Of a stretch of 26,560 nt of DNA, positions 20,358 to 26,560 are shown piece by piece. The DNA lies in contig JAEVZK010000015.1 of the NCBI GenBank assembly GCA_023392285.1, positions 1 to 26,560 of the forward strand, written 5' to 3'. Position 1 is the stretch's first letter; each line of letters opens with the position of its first letter. The notes under the pieces were generated by a model that saw only the letters and a list, made by a program, of their open reading frames with translations, made no database searches and had not been told where the DNA came from. Origin of the DNA: Armatimonadota bacterium (GTDB lineage: Bacteria > Armatimonadota > Fimbriimonadia > Fimbriimonadales > Fimbriimonadaceae). A program made the translations under genes and the position numbers.

Positions 20358-20932
20358 ACTACCTCGGAGAACACCTTTCACCTAAGCTGCTTCAACAGGT
20401 CAACAAGACGCTCATGATCCTTGGCGGAGTCTTCGGACTTGCCGTTGCGGCCTTGGCGGTCACCACTTACCTCAACTCATGCGCTCTCACCGATTCAAAA
20501 GAGCAGATCGTGCGCACGAAGGAAGCGATACGAACTGCCGAGGAGCAGAGGGACCAAGGGACAAAGACCCGCTCAACCGTTCCAAGAGGCCTCGCGGCGA
20601 TTGGCGATTTCCAGAACCGTCTGACCAAGATCGCTCGAACGAGGGGCTGCTCGATTGCGCAGTTCCAAGCGTCCGATCAGACCAATCCTTACATTTCCAC
20701 ATTCACGGTCGGTGCGCAGGCAAATGGCAACTGGGTCCAGGTCGAGGCGAAGATGAACCTCCAGGGCACAACGTCAGCTGTCGTCGGAACTCTGCAAGAC
20801 ATGCCTGATATTGGAATTCCGTTCGAGTTTAGCAGCGTCGAGATGAGTCGAACGCAAGCCTCACCGACGGGCGAAGCTACGGTGACCGCCAACGTCTCCA
20901 TTCGCGTTCTGACAGTCGCAGGAGGAGCATAA
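20354..20932 (+). CDS. pilO: Type IV pilus assembly protein PilO-like
   Basis: PilO forms heterodimers with PilN and contacts the secretin lipoprotein PilP. The 192 residues contain a membrane helix at about 22-42 (MILGGVFGLAVAALAVTTYL), a coiled-coil segment (SKEQIVRTKEAIRTAEEQRD) and a periplasmic ferredoxin-like fold (FQNRLTKIARTRGC, VEAKMNLQGTTSAVVGTLQD, FEFSSVEM). ATG overlaps the pilN stop as ATGA. There is no clear ribosome site of its own beyond AGGTG upstream, so coupling is likely. Family is inferred from topology and operon order. Confidence 0.8.
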   Translation: MNYLGEHLSPKLLQQVNKTLMILGGVFGLAVAALAVTTYLNSCALTDSKEQIVRTKEAIRTAEEQRDQGTKTRSTVPRGLAAIGDFQNRLTKIARTRGCSIAQFQASDQTNPYISTFTVGAQANGNWVQVEAKMNLQGTTSAVVGTLQDMPDIGIPFEFSSVEMSRTQASPTGEATVTANVSIRVLTVAGGA

Positions 20933-20934
20933 CG

Positions 20935-21567
20935 ATGCAAGTAGGAGATCCTAAGAAAACCGTATTGCTTGGCATTGTCGCGGTGGGTGCGATCGGATTT
21001 CTCGGCTCGCGCGTTCTGGCTCTGCGTGCCGACGTTCCAAAAGCCCTGAGGCGAGCGGTTGCCTCCGAGCCGTCTGGACAGCCGAATCTTATGGCCTCGG
21101 TGCCGGAGCAGCTTCGGACCGATCCATTTTCACATCCAAAACTCGCGCCGCACTTCCCTGGCAATGAGACAACCCCAGACATGAATCCAGCGGGCGCTGG
21201 GTCAAAGGGAACGAATCCCCCGGATTATGCACCGATCTTTGTGCCAGAAGGCGGAGGAACGAGCATCGAGAAGATTCCGCCGCCAGATTGGCCCACCTCC
21301 ACGACACCAGGTGACCACACCTCGACGAAGGGGCAGGATCCAACTCCAGTTGCCAAGCCAGCGACCAAGGTCTCCTTAAAAGCGATTTTCAAAGTCGATC
21401 AGCGAACCGCTTACCTTGAGATCGATGGCAGCGACCCAAGGCCGTTTCACATCGGCGATCTCATCAAGGATGATCTTGTGCTCGTGATGATTAATGACGA
21501 CAGCGTCATTCTGAAGAATTCTAAACACACTCTGACTCTTAGAACGGGTCAGCAGGGAGAACTATGA
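20935..21567 (+). CDS. pilP: PilP/GspC-like inner-membrane protein
   Basis: In type IV pili PilP (and GspC in type II secretion) links the inner-membrane complex to the secretin. The 210 residues have a membrane segment at about 9-28 (TVLLGIVAVGAIGFLGSRVL), a Pro/Gly/Thr-rich, flexible linker (about 70-140), and a C-terminal beta domain at 142-206 (VSLKAIFKVDQRTAYLEIDG then FHIGDLIKDDLVLVMINDDS, ending in KHTLTLRTG), matching the HR/PilP beta-sandwich. No lipobox is seen, so unlike Pseudomonas PilP it would be anchored by the helix. GGAGGAG lies about ten bases before the ATG. The gene stops within the pilQ start (ATGA). Confidence 0.78.
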   Translation: MQVGDPKKTVLLGIVAVGAIGFLGSRVLALRADVPKALRRAVASEPSGQPNLMASVPEQLRTDPFSHPKLAPHFPGNETTPDMNPAGAGSKGTNPPDYAPIFVPEGGGTSIEKIPPPDWPTSTTPGDHTSTKGQDPTPVAKPATKVSLKAIFKVDQRTAYLEIDGSDPRPFHIGDLIKDDLVLVMINDDSVILKNSKHTLTLRTGQQGEL

Positions 21568-22991
21568 TACTGACCACTCTAGCCGGAATCGCCGCCATGA
21601 AATCTGCGGCCATGAACATCGCTGCTCCTGAGCTTCCAAAGAGGAGCACGGTCAGCTACGTTCGTCCGCGAATCAGCCCGCTGCTCGCTCTTCATACCTC
21701 GGTGAATGGAGGCGATACCACCATCTGCTCGCTCGACGTTGCCGACTGGGAGTTGGCAAAGGTCGTTCGCGTGCTTAGTCAACAGACCAACGTCAATGTC
21801 ATCGCTCTTTCCAATCCAGACAAGAAGCTGACCATCCGCCTCAGCGATATTTCCTTGGCCGAGATGATTAAACACATCTGCGCAGTGTCCGGCATGGCTT
21901 ACGTGAAGTCAAATGGCACCTATGTGGTAGCGACCGCAGAGCAGTTGAAAGCAGCCTATCCGGTCGAATGGGCGTCGGCGAATCCCGTTCATGCCGACCC
22001 GATGAGCGAAACTGCCCACGAGATTTACCTCTGCTCCTTCGTGAACGCCTCACAAATCGCTGAGACTCTCTCAAAGCTGTTCAAAGATCAGAATCTTCAG
22101 GTCGTAACCGGCCCGATGCAGCAGGTGCCTTCCCTTGCCAATGCGGAAACCTCCTCGACCGGTGCGACTGCGTCGATGATCAAAACCGATTCCGCAACTT
22201 CTGGAGGCGGCTCAGGCGCGAGTCTCGCTGGCAAGACGATCTTGGTTCGAGGACCGAAGCCGATAGTCGATGCGGCAATGGCGCTGGCGAAGGAGCTTGA
22301 TCGGCCTCAGCCTCAGGTGTCCATTGCGGTGAGAGTTCATGACATATCGAACGACGCTCTCAAGGATCTTGGTCTCTCGTGGAGCTTCTCCAATGTGGGA
22401 ATCTCGGAGAACAAAGGAACCGGCTTCAACTTCGGCCGATTCGACCGTTCTCCATTCGGCTTCAACGCTGCCATCAGCGCGCTGGAACAGAAAAATGTGG
22501 CCAAGCTGCTTGCCGAGCCGAATATTGCCGTCCTGGACGGGGAGAAAGCGATGATCCTCATTGGAAGTCGTCTTAATTTTCCTCAGTTGATCGGCTATAC
22601 GAATGCGAACACCCCAATCTTCGATCGGCAAGAGGAAAGGGTGGGCATCTACATGCAGGTCAGCGCCAGCATCACACCCGATGGCTATGTCACGCTCAGC
22701 CTCTATCCACAGGTGTCGACCGTCAGTGGCTATCTGAACGTGAACGGAGCGAGCTATCCCCAGATTTCAACTCGCGAAGCTCAAACAACGCTTCGGGTCA
22801 AGAGTGGCGAGACGATCATCATGGGCGGCCTCATGAGAGATGAAGAACTCACTCAGATCGATAAGGTGCCGCTGCTATCCGAAATTCCTCTTCTCGGTGA
22901 GCTGTTCAAGCATCGAAAGACGACCCGCGCCGCCTCCCAAGTGATCATCAGCATCACTCCAATCGTGTTGAGCCAACCCGGAAACAAGTAA
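21564..22991 (+). CDS. pilQ: Type IV pilus secretin PilQ
   Basis: Forms the outer-membrane ring through which the pilus passes. ATG 21564 has a ribosome site (GGGAGA) and overlaps pilP by ATGA. Domains in order over 475 residues: STN-type at about 55-124 (DWELAKVVRVLSQQTNVNVI), a secretin short (N1) domain at 152-248 (EIYLCSFVNASQIAETLSKL ... VRGPKPIVDAAMALAKELDR) with a Ser/Thr-rich insert at 190-222, and the secretin barrel at about 305-470 (LEQKNVAKLLAEPNIAVLDG, GETIIMGGLMRDE, VPLLSEIPLLGELFKHR). No AMIN domains are present, so it is short for a PilQ. The N-terminus (MILTTLAGIAAMKSAAMNIA) is a weak signal peptide with no basic start, which is odd. Confidence 0.92.
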   Translation: MILTTLAGIAAMKSAAMNIAAPELPKRSTVSYVRPRISPLLALHTSVNGGDTTICSLDVADWELAKVVRVLSQQTNVNVIALSNPDKKLTIRLSDISLAEMIKHICAVSGMAYVKSNGTYVVATAEQLKAAYPVEWASANPVHADPMSETAHEIYLCSFVNASQIAETLSKLFKDQNLQVVTGPMQQVPSLANAETSSTGATASMIKTDSATSGGGSGASLAGKTILVRGPKPIVDAAMALAKELDRPQPQVSIAVRVHDISNDALKDLGLSWSFSNVGISENKGTGFNFGRFDRSPFGFNAAISALEQKNVAKLLAEPNIAVLDGEKAMILIGSRLNFPQLIGYTNANTPIFDRQEERVGIYMQVSASITPDGYVTLSLYPQVSTVSGYLNVNGASYPQISTREAQTTLRVKSGETIIMGGLMRDEELTQIDKVPLLSEIPLLGELFKHRKTTRAASQVIISITPIVLSQPGNK

Positions 22992-24701
22992 ATGAATCTT
23001 GATCGATCACTAGCCGACATCTTCATCGAGGAAGGTTATATTAGTCCGGTTCAGCTGGATGAAATCCTTGCGCAGCGTAGCGATACCACCGAGCCGCTCG
23101 GAGATCTCCTCGTGCGGATGGGCTGCATTTCGGAGAAGCAGAGGCTCAAGTGCATCGGCCTCCAAAGCGGGCTGCCGTTTGTCGACCTCACCAACATTGA
23201 AATCGATCCGGATTCGGCTCATCTAATCAATCAAATCACTGCCTACCGCCTAGCCGCAATCCCGGTGGAAAGTACCGAACTGTCGGCGAGTGTGGCGATG
23301 ATGAATCCACTCGACGTCACCGCGATCGACGAGCTGAGCCAGATGATGAATCGGGATATCGACCCGATGTGGGCCGCTCCCGACGACTTACGAGAGACCA
23401 TCACCCGAGTTTACGGCGCTTACGACGATTTGGACGACCTCGTCGCCGAAGCCGCGAAAGGACTCGATCAAGACGTTCAGATCGAGGCAAAGCAGCAGGA
23501 AGACGAAGACGCGGTCAATGTAATCGAGCTGCGCGAGCAGGTCGAGGGCGCGCCGATCATTAAGATGGCGAACGCCATCATCAACAAGGCGGTACGAGTT
23601 CGAGCGAGTGATATCCACATCGAACCCATGCAAAAGTCGGTTCGGGTCCGATTTCGAATCGACGGTCTGCTGCAGGAGATCATGACGGTTCCAAAGGAAT
23701 ACCAAAGGCCGCTCGTTTCCCGAATCAAAATTACCGCCGGATTAGACATTGCCGAGCGGCGCGTGCCCCAGGATGGCCGCTGCACCATGATGTCTCCGCA
23801 AGGCGAATTCGATTTTCGTGTGTCGACTTACCCCAGCGTTTTCGGCGAAAAAATCGTGATCCGTCTTCTCGACAAGAACTCGGTTCGGATCGATATGGGG
23901 CAATTGGGCATGCCAGAGGACGTCGTTGCGAAGCTCAAGCTGAAGATCAGCGAGCCTCAGGGTCTCATTTTGGTTACCGGCCCAACCGGCTCGGGCAAGA
24001 CTACGACGCTCTACGCTGGCCTGAACTATCTTAATGCGGTTCACCGAAACATTGTCACCATTGAGGATCCGGTCGAATACCAGTTGCCCGGCATTACCCA
24101 GGCAAACGTGAATCCGCTTGCGGGTGTCACCTTCGCCGGTGGCCTGCGTTCGATCCTTCGACAAGATCCCGACGTCATCCTCGTTGGAGAAGTGCGCGAC
24201 ACCGAAACTGCGTCGATCGCGATCGAATCGGCATTGACCGGTCACCTCGTCTTAACGTCGCTTCACTCAAACGATTCGGCCGGCGCCCTCACGCGCCTCA
24301 TTGATATGGGAGTGGAACCTTTCCTCGTCGGAGCGTCGATCACCGCATCATTGGCCCAGCGCCTGCTCCGTCTCAACTGCCCGAACTGTTCAACTCAATA
24401 TCAGCCAGACCCGGACCTCCTAGATCGGCTGAATCTGCCGTTCAATCATCCCTACGTGCATGGCGTTGGATGTGAGGCCTGCACGAAGACTGGCTATCGC
24501 GGACGCATTGGAATCTATGAGCTTCTGGAGGTAACTCCCTCCATCCGCAAGATGATATTAGCTGGCAATAATGCCACTGAAATTCAAAGTGCCGCTGCCG
24601 AAAATGGAATGAGAACGCTACGCCAAGACGCAATCGAGAAGGTCCTATCTGGACGCACCACCGTGGAGGAGGTCGTTCGAGTGACCTCAGATGGCAGCTA
24701 A
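22992..24701 (+). CDS. pilB: Type IV pilus extension ATPase PilB with MshEN-like N-terminus
   Basis: Cytoplasmic hexameric ATPase that powers pilus extension. The 569 residues include an N-terminal MshEN-like domain (about 5-70): SLADIFIEEGYISPVQLDEI and then LGDLLVRMGCISEKQRLKCI, two copies of the LG...G-I...L motif that binds cyclic-di-GMP in MshE; the first has Ala for Gly. The ATPase core has Walker A GPTGSGKTT (330-338), the Asp box IVTIEDPVEY (354-363), Walker B VILVGEVRD (395-403), and a zinc tetracysteine (Cys463, Cys466, Cys494, Cys497 in CPNC and CEAC). All catalytic features are present. It follows pilQ at once and precedes pilC by three bases. A GspE of type II secretion is the alternative, but pilM-O context favours PilB. 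Confidence 0.94.
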   Translation: MNLDRSLADIFIEEGYISPVQLDEILAQRSDTTEPLGDLLVRMGCISEKQRLKCIGLQSGLPFVDLTNIEIDPDSAHLINQITAYRLAAIPVESTELSASVAMMNPLDVTAIDELSQMMNRDIDPMWAAPDDLRETITRVYGAYDDLDDLVAEAAKGLDQDVQIEAKQQEDEDAVNVIELREQVEGAPIIKMANAIINKAVRVRASDIHIEPMQKSVRVRFRIDGLLQEIMTVPKEYQRPLVSRIKITAGLDIAERRVPQDGRCTMMSPQGEFDFRVSTYPSVFGEKIVIRLLDKNSVRIDMGQLGMPEDVVAKLKLKISEPQGLILVTGPTGSGKTTTLYAGLNYLNAVHRNIVTIEDPVEYQLPGITQANVNPLAGVTFAGGLRSILRQDPDVILVGEVRDTETASIAIESALTGHLVLTSLHSNDSAGALTRLIDMGVEPFLVGASITASLAQRLLRLNCPNCSTQYQPDPDLLDRLNLPFNHPYVHGVGCEACTKTGYRGRIGIYELLEVTPSIRKMILAGNNATEIQSAAAENGMRTLRQDAIEKVLSGRTTVEEVVRVTSDGS

Positions 24702-24704
24702 ACA

Positions 24705-25955
24705 ATGACAGCTTACAAGTACAAGGGCTACGATTCGAAGGGACAGACGGTCACCGGTGAGCTGACCGGCAGTTCAATCGAAGAAGTCGAGAACCGTCTC
24801 GCCGAAGGCGAGGTCACGATCATTTCGATCGTTCCCTTGATTCTCAAAGAGAGAGGCCGCGTCGAATCTACCAGCGGTCAGGGCGCCAAGAAGGGCCTTT
24901 CAAAGACGATCGGTGGGTCCCGCGTCAAGGTGGAAGAGATCGCAGGCATCCTGAGAAATATGTCTGTGATGGCAGAAACGGGCGTGCCGCTCATCGAGTC
25001 GCTCAATGCGGTTACCGCCAGCTCAGCCAATCCGCGCATCATGGCTGGCATGAGAATTTTAAGAGCAGAAGTTGTCGGGGGAAAGAACCTCGCGGCGGCC
25101 ATGAAATCAGCGCCAGGACTGTTTCCTCCCATCGTTTGCGACATGGTTCGAGTCGCTGAGGACGGGGGACGACTCGACAAAGCACTCAATAGCGCCGCCA
25201 CTTATTTGGAGCGCTCAATTGAGCTGAAGAAGAAGGTGGTGAACGCGATGATGTACCCGATGGTTCTCTCGTCGGTCGCCATCTTAGCGGTTGTATTCCT
25301 TGTCACCTTCATCTTGCCGAGCTTTGCCAAGACCTTTGGCAAAATGGGTGCGAAGTTGCCGGTCACGACGAAGCTGATGCTTGACTCGGGCACGTGGGTA
25401 AAGACCCATCCTCTGCCCGTGATTGCGGTTCTCGTCGGTCTTTTCTTCTTGGCCAGAATGATCTGGCTCAATCCGAAATCTAGACGAAAGGTCTACATGA
25501 TCCTTAACAAGATTCCAGTGTTAGGGCCTCTCCTTTCGAGAATTGCGATCAGCCGCACCCTACAAACGATTGGAACGCTGTTATCTGGAAACGTACCCAT
25601 CATTCAGGCACTTGAACATGGTGCGCGAGTCGCGGGTAATCCGCTGATCGAGCAAGCCTACAACGAGGCTCGCAGCAAAGTCGAACATGGAGGCAACCTC
25701 TCCGATTCTCTCGGAGCCTCTCCTCTGTTTCCGCAAACGCTCATCCAAATGATTGCCGTAGGTGAGCGGACGGGGCGGCTTCCCACCTTGATGGCAAGTT
25801 CGGCCGAGCACATGGAGACGGATGTCGATAGCCGATTGAAGGCGCTGATCTCGATCATCGAACCCCTGATGATTGTGGTGATGGCCGTGATCGTCGGCAT
25901 GATCACCGCTTCGATCATTCTTCCGATTTACTCACTGATGGAGAGCATCAAATAG
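24705..25955 (+). CDS. pilC: Type IV pilus inner-membrane platform protein PilC
   Basis: PilC/GspF is the polytopic platform that the PilB hexamer turns to insert pilins. The 416 residues contain two T2SSF domains, about 75-195 (RVKVEEIAGILRNMSVMAET, PLIESLNAVTASSANPRIMA, GGRLDKALNSAATYLERSI) and 280-397 (LLSRIAISRTLQTIGTLLSG, IIQALEHGARVAGNPLIEQA, VGERTGRLPTLMASSAEHME). Membrane helices are near 185-215 (AMMYPMVLSSVAILAVVFLV), 238-255 and 385-412 (PLMIVVMAVIVGMITASIIL). The ATG is three bases after pilB's stop with weak ribosome-site support, so it is probably translated by coupling. Family is certain. Confidence 0.94.
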   Translation: MTAYKYKGYDSKGQTVTGELTGSSIEEVENRLAEGEVTIISIVPLILKERGRVESTSGQGAKKGLSKTIGGSRVKVEEIAGILRNMSVMAETGVPLIESLNAVTASSANPRIMAGMRILRAEVVGGKNLAAAMKSAPGLFPPIVCDMVRVAEDGGRLDKALNSAATYLERSIELKKKVVNAMMYPMVLSSVAILAVVFLVTFILPSFAKTFGKMGAKLPVTTKLMLDSGTWVKTHPLPVIAVLVGLFFLARMIWLNPKSRRKVYMILNKIPVLGPLLSRIAISRTLQTIGTLLSGNVPIIQALEHGARVAGNPLIEQAYNEARSKVEHGGNLSDSLGASPLFPQTLIQMIAVGERTGRLPTLMASSAEHMETDVDSRLKALISIIEPLMIVVMAVIVGMITASIILPIYSLMESIK

Positions 25956-25985
25956 CGTCATCAGACGCGAAGGAATAGTCCAAAG

Positions 25986-26426
25986 ATGATAACTAATCAG
26001 AAGTTGTGCAGGTCCGGTTTTACGCTGATGGAGTTGCTCATCGTGATCGTTGTGATCGCGGTGCTAGCAGCGATCGCGTTGCCAAAATTCGGAAATGCAA
26101 GTACACGAAGTCGCGAGGCGTCACTGAGAGGACACCTGCGTGAACTTCGACGCGCGAGCGAAAGCTTCGCGAATGACACCGGAGCTTATCCGGCCCAATT
26201 GAGCGACTTGACCAAGGAGACCGCTCCCGCCGCTGGAGTCGATCGGGACGGATCTTCCCGAGTGATCAGCGCGGCGGATTGGCACGGGCCCTACATCCAG
26301 ACGATCAATCCGGATCCGGTTTCCGGCACCGACTTTTCCTACTCTCTGACATCTCCGACGGTCGGGCGGGTGACCTCGTCGGCGTCTGGCAACGATAGTA
26401 ATGGGCAGCCGTACTCCAGCTACTAA
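25986..26426 (+). CDS. GspG-like type IV pilin/pseudopilin
   Basis: A substrate of the assembly machinery. The 146 residues start with a short leader MITNQKLCRSG, cleaved before FTLMELLIVIVVIAVLAA, with Glu at +5 as prepilin peptidase requires, followed by the amphipathic stalk. The rest resembles the GspG/minor pilin layout: HLRELRRASESFANDTGAYP, then WHGPYIQTINPDPVSGTDFS, which matches the GPY...DP calcium-loop region of GspG. The tail (SASGNDSNGQPYSSY) is Ser/Asn-rich. AAGGAA lies about 11 bases before ATG. It lies 30 bases after pilC. Whether it is the major pilin or a minor one is open; the next gene is also a pilin. Confidence 0.92.
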   Translation: MITNQKLCRSGFTLMELLIVIVVIAVLAAIALPKFGNASTRSREASLRGHLRELRRASESFANDTGAYPAQLSDLTKETAPAAGVDRDGSSRVISAADWHGPYIQTINPDPVSGTDFSYSLTSPTVGRVTSSASGNDSNGQPYSSY

Positions 26427-26499
26427 TTCTAACATTTTCACCTAAACGGCTATAAAGCAAGCTAAAAGATTCCGAAGATTTACTGTGAGGGTTAATTCA

Positions 26500-26560
26500 A
26501 TGAGAACACTTATCAATAGCAAGCGACGAGGATTCACCTTAATGGAGCTCCTCATCGTGA
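26500..26560 (+). CDS. Second type IV pilin, 5' end only
   Basis: From ATG 26500 the frame reads MRTLINSKRRGFTLMELLIV and then leaves the window. The short basic leader ending in RRG, the F at +1 and the E at +5 give a standard prepilin cleavage site. GAGGG lies about nine bases upstream. The 73 bases before it hold no clear terminator or promoter, so it is likely in the same operon as pilC and the first pilin. Confidence 0.88.
   Translation, partial: MRTLINSKRRGFTLMELLIV

Overview
The window is about 26.5 kb of chromosome, roughly 55% GC by eye and densely packed with genes. I see no transposase, integrase, tRNA, rRNA or CRISPR array. The prepilin-like protein with a GFTLTELL start and a YxDD region, the pilM-N-O-P-Q-B-C locus, the TAnnnT promoter style and the many small secreted orphans suggest Armatimonadota (Fimbriimonadia-like). 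That placement is inference from family resemblance; no marker here proves it.

Left part (1-6.7 kb): the 3' end of rsmI, an SLBB/polysaccharide-export-type protein ending in a strong terminator, an OsmC protein paired with a small lipoprotein, then a forward run of a YbgC-type thioesterase, galT, a Lys/Ala-rich basic protein and a sarcosine-oxidase-like flavoenzyme. Next come a reverse-strand ECF sigma factor without an adjacent anti-sigma gene and a small forward protein with a receiver-like look.

Middle part (6.7-17.2 kb): a tight reverse-strand operon, read from right to left, of a possible tiny lipopeptide, a four-helix membrane protein, a stand-alone prepilin-like protein, a WD40-type secreted protein and a CmoB-like methyltransferase, behind a TATAAT box. 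Then a reverse-strand GH172 (DUF2961) enzyme, an IscA/ErpA-type Fe-S carrier and a secreted orphan. A 500-base non-genic stretch (12639-13142) holds a 21-bp heptad-coding repeat and a structured leader whose stem covers the ribosome binding site of a fibronectin-III protein. An M3 metallopeptidase, a small unknown protein and a tandem YbjQ protein follow.

Right part (17.4-26.5 kb): a type IV pilus assembly operon, all forward and nearly without gaps: GAF-HD-GYP protein, pilM, pilN, pilO, pilP-like, pilQ, pilB, pilC, a GspG-like pilin and a second pilin cut by the window edge. PilM/N/O/P form the inner-membrane alignment complex, PilQ the outer-membrane secretin, PilB the extension ATPase and PilC the platform; the pilins are the substrates. 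pilT and pilD are not in the window. The HD-GYP protein five bases upstream of pilM has lost the His of its HD dyad, while PilB keeps an MshEN-type N-terminus, so a cyclic-di-GMP input to this pilus is a reasonable but unproven reading.

The observations I would follow first are the degenerate HD-GYP in the pilus operon, the heptad minisatellite with an in-frame TAA-ATG junction, the ribosome-site-masking leader, and a recurring TAnnnT box exactly six bases before start codons, which points to leaderless transcripts.
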